Of a stretch of DNA of 64,000 nucleotides, positions 40,491 through 48,933 are shown one piece after another. Source of the stretch: CAMFLJ01 sp965279255 (lineage in GTDB: Bacteria > Actinomycetota > Acidimicrobiia > Acidimicrobiales > Acidimicrobilacustridaceae); the NCBI GenBank assembly GCA_965279255.1, contig OZ257146.1:1364001-1428000 (forward strand). Direction: 5' to 3'. Each line of letters starts with the position of its first letter. The stretch's first letter is position 1. The translations under genes and the position numbers were made by a program. A model generated the notes under the pieces. That model was not told the DNA's origin and did no database searches. It saw nothing but the letters and a program-made list of their open reading frames with translations.

Positions 40491-43412
40491 GTGATCCCCT
40501 CTCTCTCCAAGACGTCCGACCCTCGCTCCCGCCCCACCCTCGCCGAGCTCGCCGCTCCCGATGCCTTCGTCGGGCGCCACATCGGCCCCTCCGACGAGGC
40601 GATCGCCGAGATGCTCGCCGCTGTAGGCGTCGGCTCCCTCGAGGAGCTGATCGACGCGGTCGTGCCCGCCTCGATCCGCGACGACCGGCCCCCGGCCGTG
40701 CCCGCCGCCCGCGACGAGGCCGCCGTGCTGGCCGCCCTGCGCGAGCTGGCCGAGGCCAACAACCCCCGCCGCTCGCTCATCGGCACCGGCTGGTACGGCA
40801 CGGTCACCCCGCCGGTGATCCGCCGCAACGTGCTCGAGAACCCGGCCTGGTACACGGCCTACACGCCGTACCAGCCCGAGATCTCCCAGGGTCGGCTCGA
40901 GGCGCTGATCACGTTCCAGACGATGGTCACCGACCTCACCGGCACCGAGATCGCCAACGCCTCGATGCTCGACGAGGCCACCGCCGCGGCCGAGGCCATG
41001 GCCCTGCTGCACCGGGCCAACGGCAAGGCCGGCGACGTGTTCGTGGTCGACCCCGACACCCACGAGCAGACCCACGCGGTGATCGAGACGCGCGCCGAGC
41101 CGCTCGGCCTCACCGTGGTGCTCGCCGACCCCGCCGGGCCTCTGCCCGAGGGCACCTTCGGTGTGCTCATCTCGCACCCCGGCTCGGGTGGCCGGGTGCG
41201 CGACATCGCCCCCTTCATCGCGGCCGCCCACGAGGCCGGCGCCCTCGTCGTGGTGGCCACGGACCTCCTGGCCTGCACGCTGCTCACTCCCCCCGGCGAG
41301 CTCGGTGCCGACGTCGTCGTCGGATCTTCGCAGCGCTTCGGCGTGCCCCTCGGCTTCGGCGGGCCGAGCGCCGGCTTCCTCGCCACCAGCGAAGCCCACC
41401 GCCGCAGCCTCCCCGGCCGCCTCGTCGGCGTCTCCATCGACGCCGCCGGCCGCCCCGCCTACCGCCTGGCCCTCCAGACGCGTGAGCAGCACATCCGCCG
41501 GGAGAAGGCCACCTCCAACATCTGCACCGCCCAGGTGCTGCTGGCCGTCATGGCCGCCCTCTACGCCGTCTGGCACGGCCCCGAGGGCCTGCGCCGCATC
41601 GCCACCCGGGTGCACCGCCTCACGGCCGTGTGCGCCGCCGGGCTGCGGGCGGGCGGGGTCGACGTGGCCCACACGTCGTTCTTCGACACGCTGACGGTGA
41701 GCGTGCCCGACTCCGCCGCGCTGCTGGCCCGGGCCCGTGACCTCGACCTCGACCTGCGCGACATCATCGACGGCGTGGTCGGCCTCAGCCTCGACGAGAC
41801 CTCGACCCCCGAGACGGTCGAGGCCGTGTGGGAGGCCTTTGGCGTGTCCGGTTCGGTCGCCGAGCTCGACGCCACCACCGCCGACGCCCTGCCGGCCGAG
41901 CTGGTCCGCACGAGCGAGTTCTGCACCCACCCGGTGTTCCACTCCCACCGCAGCGAGACCGACATGGTGCGCTACCTGCGCCGGCTCTCCGACGCCGACC
42001 TCGCGCTCGACCGGGCGATGATCCCGCTCGGCTCGTGCACGATGAAGCTCAACGCCGCGGCGGAGATGGAGCCGGTCAGCTACCCGGGGTTCTCCGACCT
42101 GCACCCCTACGCGCCGGTGGGCGACACCGAGGGCTACCGCCGCCTGATCGGCGACCTCGAGGCCTGGCTGGCCGACGTCACCGGCTACGACGCCGTGTCG
42201 CTGCAGCCCAACGCCGGGTCGCAGGGCGAGTTCGCCGGGCTGCTCGCCATCCGGGCCTACCACCGCAGCCGGGGCGACGACGGCCGCGACGTGTGCCTCA
42301 TCCCCGCGTCGGCCCACGGCACCAACGCCGCCAGCGCGGCGATGGTCGGCATGAAGGTCGTCGTGGTGGCATGCGACGACGACGGCAACGTCGACCTCGA
42401 CGATCTGCGGGCGAAGCTCGACGCCCACGCGGCCGACGTGGCCGCGCTCATGGTCACGTACCCCTCGACCCACGGCGTGTTCGAGACCGCGATCGGCGAC
42501 ATCTGCGCCGCGGTCCACGACGCCGGCGGCCAGGTGTACCTCGACGGCGCCAACCTCAACGCCCTCGTCGGCGTGGCCCGGCCCGGCAAGTTCGGCGCCG
42601 ACGTGAGCCACCTCAACCTCCACAAGACCTTCTGCATCCCCCACGGTGGTGGCGGCCCGGGCGTCGGCCCGGTGGCCGTGCGGGCCCACCTGGCGCCCTA
42701 CCTGCCGAGCCACCCGGTCGTGCCCTCGGCCGGCCCCGACCGCCGCGCCGACGACGGCCTCGGCCCGATCGTGGGCCCGGTGTCGGCCGCCCCCTACGGC
42801 TCGGCCGGCATCCTCCCGATCCCGTGGGCCTACATCTCGATGATGGGGCCCGAGGGACTGCGCCGGGCCACGTCGGTGGCCATCCTCAACGCGAACTACA
42901 TCGCCCGGCGTCTGGGCGAGGCCTACCCGGTGCTCTACAGCGGCACCGGTGGCTGGGTGGCCCACGAGTGCATCCTCGACCTCCGCCCGATCACCAAGGA
43001 GACCGGCATCACGGTCGACGACGTGGCCAAGCGCCTCATCGACTACGGCTTCCACGCCCCGACGATGTCGTTCCCCGTGGCGGGCACCCTGATGATCGAG
43101 AGCACCGAGAGCGAGAGCAAGGTCGAGCTCGACCGCTTCTGCGACGCCATGCTCGCCATCCGGGCCGAGATCGACGCGGTGGCCGCCGGCCGCTGGCCCG
43201 CCGACGACAACCCGCTGCACAACGCCCCCCACCCGGCCGCCGACGTGGCCACCGACGTGTGGGAGCACCCCTACCCCCGCGACCTCGCGGTGTGGCCCGC
43301 TGGCCCGGGCGCCTCGAAGTACTGGCCGCCGGTCAGCCGCATCGACGGCGCCTACGGCGACCGCAACGTGGTGTGCTCCTGCCCCCCGATGAGCGCCTTC
43401 GCCGAAGCCTGA
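40491..43412 (+). CDS. gcvP: Aminomethyl-transferring glycine dehydrogenase (P protein)
   Basis: A 973-residue, full-length P protein of the glycine cleavage system: PLP-dependent decarboxylation of glycine with transfer of the aminomethyl group to lipoyl-GcvH. Both halves of the duplicated fold are present; the PLP lysine is in NLHKTFCIPHGGGGPG in the C-terminal half. FVGRHIGPSD near the N-terminus is the family start signature. GTG 40491 has GGAGG 5 nt upstream. It is regulated by the riboswitch immediately upstream. Confidence 0.95.
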   Translation: MIPSLSKTSDPRSRPTLAELAAPDAFVGRHIGPSDEAIAEMLAAVGVGSLEELIDAVVPASIRDDRPPAVPAARDEAAVLAALRELAEANNPRRSLIGTGWYGTVTPPVIRRNVLENPAWYTAYTPYQPEISQGRLEALITFQTMVTDLTGTEIANASMLDEATAAAEAMALLHRANGKAGDVFVVDPDTHEQTHAVIETRAEPLGLTVVLADPAGPLPEGTFGVLISHPGSGGRVRDIAPFIAAAHEAGALVVVATDLLACTLLTPPGELGADVVVGSSQRFGVPLGFGGPSAGFLATSEAHRRSLPGRLVGVSIDAAGRPAYRLALQTREQHIRREKATSNICTAQVLLAVMAALYAVWHGPEGLRRIATRVHRLTAVCAAGLRAGGVDVAHTSFFDTLTVSVPDSAALLARARDLDLDLRDIIDGVVGLSLDETSTPETVEAVWEAFGVSGSVAELDATTADALPAELVRTSEFCTHPVFHSHRSETDMVRYLRRLSDADLALDRAMIPLGSCTMKLNAAAEMEPVSYPGFSDLHPYAPVGDTEGYRRLIGDLEAWLADVTGYDAVSLQPNAGSQGEFAGLLAIRAYHRSRGDDGRDVCLIPASAHGTNAASAAMVGMKVVVVACDDDGNVDLDDLRAKLDAHAADVAALMVTYPSTHGVFETAIGDICAAVHDAGGQVYLDGANLNALVGVARPGKFGADVSHLNLHKTFCIPHGGGGPGVGPVAVRAHLAPYLPSHPVVPSAGPDRRADDGLGPIVGPVSAAPYGSAGILPIPWAYISMMGPEGLRRATSVAILNANYIARRLGEAYPVLYSGTGGWVAHECILDLRPITKETGITVDDVAKRLIDYGFHAPTMSFPVAGTLMIESTESESKVELDRFCDAMLAIRAEIDAVAAGRWPADDNPLHNAPHPAADVATDVWEHPYPRDLAVWPAGPGASKYWPPVSRIDGAYGDRNVVCSCPPMSAFAEA

Positions 43413-43422
43413 CCCCGACCTG

Positions 43423-43462
43423 TGGCTCGTTTCGGCACGCTGGAGCGTGCTGAAACGAGCCA
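43423..43462 (+). repeat. Hairpin repeat copy 1 after gcvP
   Basis: TGGCTCGTTTCGGCACG and CGTGCTGAAACGAGCCA pair at 16 of 17 positions around a short loop. Acts as a probable terminator; a second copy follows. Confidence 0.6.
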
Positions 43463-43486
43463 TCGGGCGGGCTGGACGCAGGCCGG

Positions 43487-43526
43487 TGGCTCGTCTGGGC
43501 ACGCTGGGACGTGCTGAAACGAGCCA
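43487..43526 (+). repeat. Hairpin repeat copy 2 before the MFS gene
   Basis: TGGCTCGTCTGGGCACG and CGTGCTGAAACGAGCCA, the same element as at 43423 with extra mismatches. The two copies in the same orientation resemble a dispersed palindromic repeat. Confidence 0.55.
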
Positions 43527-43547
43527 TGGGGTGGAGGGCGGGTGCCG

Positions 43548-43553
43548 TAGCGT
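43548..43553 (+). promoter_or_regulatory. Leaderless -10 element for the MFS transporter gene
   Basis: TAGCGT ends 7 nt before ATG 43561. Confidence 0.6.
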
Positions 43554-43560
43554 CGGCGCC

Positions 43561-44832
43561 ATGTCCGAGCAGGCCACCCCGACCGGTGCAGTGACCGGTC
43601 CGAAGCCCGTGCTCTGGCCGTTCTTCGTCGGCACGTTCTTCGTGGCGGCCGGCGGCGGGATGATCTTCCCGCTCCTGGCCGACCTGCAGGAGGCCCACCA
43701 CCTCCCGACCTGGGGCCTCGGCGTGATCTCGGCGATGTACTTCGTCGGCGCCGTCAGCGGGCAGCTCGTGCTCGCGCCCTACGCCGACCGGGGCCACACC
43801 CGCCGCCTGCTGATGATCGGCGCCGTGCTGTCGGTGCTCACCATGGTGATGTTCGCCTTCTCCGCCGAGCTCTGGCAGTTCTCCGCCGCCCGGCTCCTGT
43901 CGGGTCTGGCCGCGGGCTCGTTCCTGCCGGCCACGCGCGCCACCCTCGTGCGGGCCGCACCGGAGCGGGCCGGCCACCTGCTCGGCCGCTACACCGGCAC
44001 CGAGACCGGCGGGTTCGTGTTCGGCCCCGTCATCGGCACCGGCATCTACGCCCTGTGGGGGCTGTCGGCCCCGTTCCTGGTCGTGGCCGTGGCCCTGGCG
44101 GCGGTCACGGTGATGCTCGCCCGGGCGGTCGTCCCGCCGGCCGCCGCACGGCCAGAGGGTGCGTCCGACGCCCCCGTCCCGCCGGCGGTGCACGGCATCT
44201 TCTCGTCGTTCGAGCTGCTCCGGATCCGCGGGGTGGTCGTGGCGGTGCTGCTCGAGCTCGCCGTGTTCCTGCCCGTCGGCATCTACGACTCGCTCTGGGC
44301 CCGCTACCTCCAGGACAAGGGGGCGACCACCGTCTTCGTCGGCATCGGGCTCACCCTCTACGGGATCCCGTACGTGCTGTGGGCCCCACGCGGCGGCCGG
44401 TTGGCCGACCGCCTCGGCCCCGTCCGCTCGGCCACGATCGGCATGCTCGTCGTGGTTCCCGCCACCGCGTTCTACGGGCTGCTCGCCGCACCGGTGGCGA
44501 TCACCGCCCTGGCGCTCGTCGAGGCCTTCGGCAACGCCACCGCGGTGCCCGGCGCCCAGACGGCGATGGCCCGGTCCTGTCCACCCGACCGGCTCGCCGC
44601 CGGGCAGGGGCTCTCGGGGTCGATCAGCCTGCTCGCCGCGGGTGCCGCGGCCGGCGTGGCCGCGCCCGTCTACGAGGCCGTCGGCTCCGAGGTGCTCTTC
44701 GTCGGCGCGGCCATCGTGATGGCCCTGCTGGTGGTGGCCGCCCACCTGCTCGACCGGCGCGGCGGGGTGCCGGGCGTGCCCACCACCGCGGGTCCCGCGC
44801 TCGGCCTGCCGGCCGTGCCCGAGCCGAGCTGA
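43561..44832 (+). CDS. MFS transporter
   Basis: 423 residues with about 12 membrane helices. The motif-A-like loop between helices 2 and 3 reads LAPYADRGHTRRLL, and its repeat in the second half APRGGRLADRLGPVRS. WPFFVGTFFVAAGGGMIFPLL is helix 1. The cargo is unknown. It converges with gcvT with a 1-bp gap between stops. Confidence 0.88.
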   Translation: MSEQATPTGAVTGPKPVLWPFFVGTFFVAAGGGMIFPLLADLQEAHHLPTWGLGVISAMYFVGAVSGQLVLAPYADRGHTRRLLMIGAVLSVLTMVMFAFSAELWQFSAARLLSGLAAGSFLPATRATLVRAAPERAGHLLGRYTGTETGGFVFGPVIGTGIYALWGLSAPFLVVAVALAAVTVMLARAVVPPAAARPEGASDAPVPPAVHGIFSSFELLRIRGVVVAVLLELAVFLPVGIYDSLWARYLQDKGATTVFVGIGLTLYGIPYVLWAPRGGRLADRLGPVRSATIGMLVVVPATAFYGLLAAPVAITALALVEAFGNATAVPGAQTAMARSCPPDRLAAGQGLSGSISLLAAGAAAGVAAPVYEAVGSEVLFVGAAIVMALLVVAAHLLDRRGGVPGVPTTAGPALGLPAVPEPS

Positions 44833-44833
44833 C

Positions 44834-45925
44834 TCAGCGCTTCTTCACGAACGGCAGCGCCACCACGCGCGCCGGCAGCTCAGTGCCCCGGACGTCGATG
44901 ACGACCTCATCGCCCTCGATCGCGTCGGGAGGGAGGAACGCGAGGGCCACTCCGTGCCCCAGCTCGGGGGCGAAGTTGCCGCTGGTGACCTCACCGACGG
45001 CGACACCACCGGCGAGCACCACGGAGCCCTCACGGGGAGGGCGACGGCCGTCGGTGACCAGCCCCCGCAGGCGGCGCCGGGGCCCGGCCTCGCGCTCTGC
45101 GAGCAGCACCTCGCGGCCCCGGAAGGGGCCCTTCTCCCACGCCACGACCCAGCCCAGGTTGGCCTGGAGCGTGGTGATCCCCGGGCCCAGCTCGTGGCCG
45201 TGGAGCGGGAGCCCGGCCTCGAGGCGCAGGGTGTCGCGGGCACCCAGGCCGGCGGGGACGATGCCGGCGGCGGTGACCGCGGCCCAGAGCGCCTCGGCGT
45301 GGTCGGCGGGCACGGCCAGCTCGACGCCGTCCTCGCCCGTGTAGCCGGTGCCGGCCACGGTGAGCACGGTGTCGCCCCAGGGCACGCGGGCGACCGTGAA
45401 GCGGGCCACCGCGGCCGCAGCGGGGCTGACGCTGGCGAGGCGCTCACGGGCGTGGGGGCCCTGCACAGCGAGCACCGCCCGCTCCGCGGTGACGTCGGCG
45501 GCGCTGACCTGGGCGGCGCCGGCGGCGGCAGCCTCCTCTGCGAGGGCGTCGGTGACCCGCTGGGTGTTGGAGGCGTTGGGCATCACGTCGAAGCTCTCGG
45601 CGTCGACCCACCACACGATGATGTCGTCGGCGACGGAGGCGTCGACCGGATCGAGCAGGTGGGTGTACTGCGCCCGACCGGGGTCGATGCGACCGAGGTC
45701 GTTGGTGAGGGCCCGCTGCAGCGTGGCGAAGGCCCCGGGGCCCTCGACCCGCACCGTGCCCAGGTGGGACACGTCGAAGACCACGGCCCCGTGACGGCAG
45801 GCCCGGTGCTCGGAGAGGGTGCCCTCCGGATAGGAGAGCGGCATGTCCCACCCGCCGAACGGGACGAGCTTGGCGCCCAGCGATCGGTGGACGGCGTCGA
45901 GCGGAGAACGGCGGACCTCGGTCAC
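44834..45925 (-). CDS. gcvT: Aminomethyltransferase (T protein) of the glycine cleavage system
   Basis: A 363-residue tetrahydrofolate-dependent enzyme that takes the aminomethyl group from GcvH to give methylene-THF and ammonia. SLGAKLVPFGGWDMPLSY at the N-terminus, ALTNDLGRI (folate pocket with Asp) and GLGARDTLRLEAGLPLHGHEL are family motifs. The GTG at 45925 is fixed by homology and the -10. It is not preceded by a riboswitch, unlike gcvP. Confidence 0.93.
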   Translation of the reverse strand: MTEVRRSPLDAVHRSLGAKLVPFGGWDMPLSYPEGTLSEHRACRHGAVVFDVSHLGTVRVEGPGAFATLQRALTNDLGRIDPGRAQYTHLLDPVDASVADDIIVWWVDAESFDVMPNASNTQRVTDALAEEAAAAGAAQVSAADVTAERAVLAVQGPHARERLASVSPAAAAVARFTVARVPWGDTVLTVAGTGYTGEDGVELAVPADHAEALWAAVTAAGIVPAGLGARDTLRLEAGLPLHGHELGPGITTLQANLGWVVAWEKGPFRGREVLLAEREAGPRRRLRGLVTDGRRPPREGSVVLAGGVAVGEVTSGNFAPELGHGVALAFLPPDAIEGDEVVIDVRGTELPARVVALPFVKKR

Positions 45926-45932
45926 GTGGGCG

Positions 45933-45938
45933 ACCCTA
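45933..45938 (-). promoter_or_regulatory. Leaderless -10 element for gcvT
   Basis: TAGGGT (minus strand) ends 7 nt before GTG 45925. It lies within the 3' end of the tetR coding region (which ends at 45936), so gcvT has its own promoter. Confidence 0.6.
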
Positions 45939-46673
45939 CTGCGATGGTTCCGGGGGTGGCGCCAGCGGCCCGAGAGCGGCGAGGCGGTCGAGATGTGAGG
46001 CCGCCACCTCGACGTCGTCGCGGTTCGCGCCCCATCCGCAGAGCAGGTCGTCGGTGAGCGAACGGGCGAGCGGACCGGCCCGGAACAGGTGCCGATCGAG
46101 CGGACCGAGGCCGTCGAGGCGCAGCACGCCGTGCACGGCGGAGAGCCAGGTGAGGGCACGCGCCACGGGATCGCCGGGGTGGATCACACCCAGCCCGACG
46201 CCGTCGGCCAGGCGCCCGACCGGGGGGTCGAGCAGGCGCAGCACAACCGGCAGCAGGGCTCGGGCCTCGTCGGAGCCCTTCGGCGGGGCGACGTCGCCGA
46301 GCATGGCCCGCACCAGGCGGGTCTCGTCGGGGTAGACCACCGCCGCGGCCGCCACGAACGCGCCGTAGCCGACGAGGTCGACCAGGGCGGCGAGCTCCGG
46401 CTCGAGCTCGGCCAGCTCGTCGTCCCACGTCACCCGGGCCGTACGCAGCGAGGCCTCGAGCACCCCGACCGCCTCGGCCTGCAGGGCGGCCAGCAGCTCC
46501 GCCTTGGAGGCGAAGGCGGTGTAGAGGGTTCCGACGGCGCAGTCGAGCTCGGTGGCGACGGCCTGCATGGTGAGCCCGTCGAGCCCGGCCTGGTCGATGA
46601 CGTCGCCGGCCGCGACGAGGATCCGGGCCCGCTTGGCCTGCCTCGTGCGCTCTCGTCGATCGTCCGGCACCAC
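45936..46673 (-). CDS. TetR family transcriptional regulator
   Basis: About 245 residues. The N-terminal helix-turn-helix is RILVAAGDVIDQAGLDGLTMQAVATEL, then DCAVGTLYTAFASKAELL; the C-terminal ligand domain is divergent, as usual. The frame is open back to ATG 46712, but that start would translate two perfect operator-like palindromes and its N-terminal sequence lies outside the fold, so GTG 46673 (or GTG 46670) is preferred. The promoter -10 TACTCT between the palindromes is compatible with that. It is followed by gcvT within 11 bp. The ligand is unknown. Confidence 0.75.
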   Translation of the reverse strand: MVPDDRRERTRQAKRARILVAAGDVIDQAGLDGLTMQAVATELDCAVGTLYTAFASKAELLAALQAEAVGVLEASLRTARVTWDDELAELEPELAALVDLVGYGAFVAAAAVVYPDETRLVRAMLGDVAPPKGSDEARALLPVVLRLLDPPVGRLADGVGLGVIHPGDPVARALTWLSAVHGVLRLDGLGPLDRHLFRAGPLARSLTDDLLCGWGANRDDVEVAASHLDRLAALGPLAPPPEPSQ

Positions 46674-46680
46674 CCTGAGA

Positions 46681-46693
46681 TGAACCACGTTCA
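46681..46693. promoter_or_regulatory. Operator-like palindrome, copy 1
   Basis: TGAAC-CAC-GTTCA; a 5-bp arm palindrome of the kind bound by TetR dimers, just upstream of the chosen tetR start. 18 bp centre to centre from copy 2. Confidence 0.6.
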
Positions 46694-46698
46694 GAGTA

Positions 46699-46711
46699 TG
46701 AACCACGTTCA
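46699..46711. promoter_or_regulatory. Operator-like palindrome, copy 2
   Basis: An exact second copy of the TGAAC-CAC-GTTCA palindrome, with TACTCT as a candidate -10 between the two copies, suggesting autorepression. Confidence 0.6.
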
Positions 46712-46761
46712 TTTCCCGTGGGTGGATGCCCCTGACCAGGCCCTTCCCGTCGCCGGGCACG

Positions 46762-46776
46762 GTTCTGGTGGAGATC
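46762..46776. repeat. Left half of palindrome split by the insertion sequence
   Basis: GTTCTGGTGGAGATC; its partner is at 48144-48158. Before the insertion the two arms would have closed on a 20-nt loop containing the target site. Confidence 0.6.
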
Positions 46777-46778
46777 TG

Positions 46779-46794
46779 CCCCGTCATCGGTGGG
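46779..46794 (+). repeat. Target site duplication, left copy
   Basis: CCCCGTCATCGGTGGG, identical to 48126-48141. Confidence 0.85.
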
Positions 46795-48125
46795 TGTCTC
46801 TTCTCAGGACATCGGTGACAGTTGATGTCGCGAGACATGGGTGACACCTGTTGGGCCGTGACGATGGGTCATGGCCGGGAAGGTGACTCCGATGTCGGTG
46901 AAGGTGTTCGCGGCGGTGACGGCGCTTGTTGAGGGCCACCCGGTGAACGTGTCGGCGGTGTGCGCCGAGAACGGGGTGTCGCGCAAGACGTTCTACAAGT
47001 GGGCGGCTCGATATCGCGCCGAGGGGCTGGCGGGGCTTGAGGAACGTTCTCGGCGCCCGTTGTCGTCACCGACCCAGATCTCGGTCGAGGTCGAGGACCG
47101 CATCGTGAGGCTTCGCAAGGAGCTGATCGATGCGGGCCTCGATCACGGGGCGACCACGATCTCATGGCATCTCGCCCGCTCAGAGCTCGATGCGGTCCCG
47201 TCGATCGCTGGCGTTCATCGAGTGCTGGTCCGTCGAGGGCTGATCCAGCCTCAGCCGAAGAAGCGCCCGAAGTCGTCGTGGCGTCGTTTCGAAGCCGCTG
47301 CGCCGAACGAGCGCTGGCAGATCGACGCGACTGACTGGGTCACAGCGACCGGCGTGGTCAAGGTCTTCAACATCATCGATGACCACTCCCGGGTCGCGAT
47401 CGCGTCCCGGGCCGTGCTCGAAGCAACGTCGCTCGAAGCGTGGGCCACGTTCAGTCAGGCCGCAGCGGTGTGGGGTCTGCCAGCCGGGGTGTTGTCGGAC
47501 AACGGCTTGTGCTTCTCCGGGAAGCTGCGCGGGTTCGAAGTCGAGTTCGAACGACAGCTGCGAGACGCCGGGATCCGACCGGTGTGCGGGCGGCCCTATC
47601 ACCCGCAGACCACCGGCAAGATCGAACGATTCCAACAGACCCTCAAGAAATGGCTCCGCCAACAACCCCTCGCTCGAGATGCCGTCGAGCTACAGGCCCA
47701 GCTCGACAAGTTCCGCGAGCTCTACAACCACCACCGCCCCCACCAAGGCATCGGGCGAGTCACCCCGATCACCCGCTGGCACGCCACCCCCGCCGCAGGC
47801 CCGGCGCCCGAGCCGCTCGCCCATCCCGTCTGGCCCGCCCGCCTCCTCGAGGGCACCGTCGCCGCCGACGGCACCGTCCAGGTGAGCCGACTCCGCATCC
47901 ACATCGGGGTCGAGTGGGAACACCACCGCGCCCAGGTCCAAATCGCCGGCACAAGCGCCAACGTCTTCATCAACGGGACACTCATACGCCACCTCACCCT
48001 CGACCCCGACCGCTCCTACCAACCCTCCGACCGCAAACGAGGAGGCCCTCGCCGCCCCCGCCTACATTCCTGACTGTCACCGATGTCTCGCGACATACCT
48101 GTCACCCATGTCCCGCGACAGCACA
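46795..48125 (+). mobile_element. IS481-family insertion sequence
   Basis: A 1331-bp element with one transposase gene. Its ends begin TGT and end ACA; the outer 26 bp match as inverted repeats at 19 positions. Each end also contains an inner copy of GACATSGGTGACA, so four copies of this binding-site-like motif are present. The perfect 16-bp duplication and intact transposase indicate a recent insertion. Confidence 0.88.
46871..48073 (+). CDS. IS481 family transposase
   Basis: 400 residues. The N-terminal helix-turn-helix (VSAVCAENGVSRKTFYKWAARY) is followed by a second DNA-binding region and the rve integrase core. The DDE residues are in WQIDATDW, GVLSDNGLCFSG and TTGKIERFQQTLKKW. The C-terminal segment contains a beta-rich domain (RLRIHIGVEWEHHRAQVQI) and a basic end. 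Full length with no frameshift, so probably active. Confidence 0.92.
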   Translation: MAGKVTPMSVKVFAAVTALVEGHPVNVSAVCAENGVSRKTFYKWAARYRAEGLAGLEERSRRPLSSPTQISVEVEDRIVRLRKELIDAGLDHGATTISWHLARSELDAVPSIAGVHRVLVRRGLIQPQPKKRPKSSWRRFEAAAPNERWQIDATDWVTATGVVKVFNIIDDHSRVAIASRAVLEATSLEAWATFSQAAAVWGLPAGVLSDNGLCFSGKLRGFEVEFERQLRDAGIRPVCGRPYHPQTTGKIERFQQTLKKWLRQQPLARDAVELQAQLDKFRELYNHHRPHQGIGRVTPITRWHATPAAGPAPEPLAHPVWPARLLEGTVAADGTVQVSRLRIHIGVEWEHHRAQVQIAGTSANVFINGTLIRHLTLDPDRSYQPSDRKRGGPRRPRLHS

Positions 48126-48141
48126 CCCCGTCATCGGTGGG
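48126..48141 (+). repeat. Target site duplication, right copy
   Basis: CCCCGTCATCGGTGGG, identical to 46779-46794. Confidence 0.85.
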
Positions 48142-48143
48142 TG

Positions 48144-48158
48144 GATCTCCACCGGAAC
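48144..48158. repeat. Right half of palindrome split by the insertion sequence
   Basis: GATCTCCACCGGAAC, complementary to 46762-46776 at 14 of 15 positions. Confidence 0.6.
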
Positions 48159-48199
48159 GAGGGAGGCGGCAACGCCGAAGCGCCGGGCGCGCAGACGCG

Positions 48200-48230
48200 G
48201 ACGAGCCCGGGCACCGGGCCCGGGCTCGTC
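48200..48230 (-). terminator. Strong hairpin downstream of the MerR gene
   Basis: GACGAGCCCGGG and CCCGGGCTCGTC, a perfect 12-bp stem with a 7-nt loop, 43 bp beyond the MerR stop codon. Confidence 0.6.
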
Positions 48231-48272
48231 GAGGTCTGGTCCACTCCCCTCCCCCGGTGGGGAGGGTGGGGT

Positions 48273-48743
48273 CTAGGAGCCGGCGGCCAGCTTGGTGACC
48301 GTGGCCGGGGCCGGTTCGGGCCGCAGCTCGCGGATGCGGTCGTCCATCTCCTGGCGCACACCCGCGAGGGGCAGCACGTTGAGCACGCCCTGGCCCTTCT
48401 TGACCAGGTCGATGAGCTCGCCGTCGCTCTCGATCAACACGGCGGTGGAGCCCTGGATCACGAGGTTGGCGCTGGTGACGTCGCCGTTGAGGTGGTCACG
48501 CAGGTAGCTGAAGATGTCGCGCACGTTCTCGAGCTTGATGCCGGCGTCGAGCAGGCTCTTGATCACCCGCAGCTCGAGCAGGTCGGTGTAGCTGTAGCGA
48601 CGGCGGCTGCCGCTGCCCTTGGCGTCGACCAGGGAGGGCCGCACCAGGTCGGTGCGGGCCCAGTAGTCGAGCTGGCGATAGCTGATGCCGACGATCTCCG
48701 CGGCTCGTGCGCCGCTGAACCCGCTGTCGTCACCCTTGGTCAT
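48273..48743 (-). CDS. MerR family transcriptional regulator (Rv1830-like)
   Basis: 156 residues. The N-terminal winged helix is FSGARAAEIVGISYRQLDYW, then ARTDLVRPSLVDAKGSGSRRRYSY, followed by a helical effector region (KLENVRDIFSYLRDHL). DLVRPS..GSGS..RYSY matches the mycobacterial Rv1830 group, whose genes also lie near gcvH-garA-ftsR. ATG 48743 has a GAGGA ribosome-binding site; an in-frame start at 48794 is less likely. The target is not known here. Confidence 0.85.
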   Translation of the reverse strand: MTKGDDSGFSGARAAEIVGISYRQLDYWARTDLVRPSLVDAKGSGSRRRYSYTDLLELRVIKSLLDAGIKLENVRDIFSYLRDHLNGDVTSANLVIQGSTAVLIESDGELIDLVKKGQGVLNVLPLAGVRQEMDDRIRELRPEPAPATVTKLAAGS

Positions 48744-48933
48744 GTGGTCCTCGTTCTCCGGGCTCGTGCCACGTCTTCGAACCATGATCGGCATCCGAGG
48801 GGTCGGACCTTGATCTGGACGACAACCGTGAAACTACGAGCGTGTGACCGTGGCGGCAGGGTAACGGGAGGCGCGCGCGCCGTCAATGGTCGGCCTCCCG
48901 GCGCGGTCGCTCCCCCGCCCGGGCCGCCGAGCC

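Noticed and set aside
40383..43634. Minus-strand open frame of over 1000 codons opposite gcvP
   Set aside because: Fully antisense to gcvP and its riboswitch; no family motif, low-complexity shadow composition.
46674..46847. Upstream extension of the TetR gene to ATG 46712 or to the IS edge (46847)
   Set aside because: It would translate the operator palindromes and, further out, the insertion sequence end; homology starts only near the GTG at 46673.
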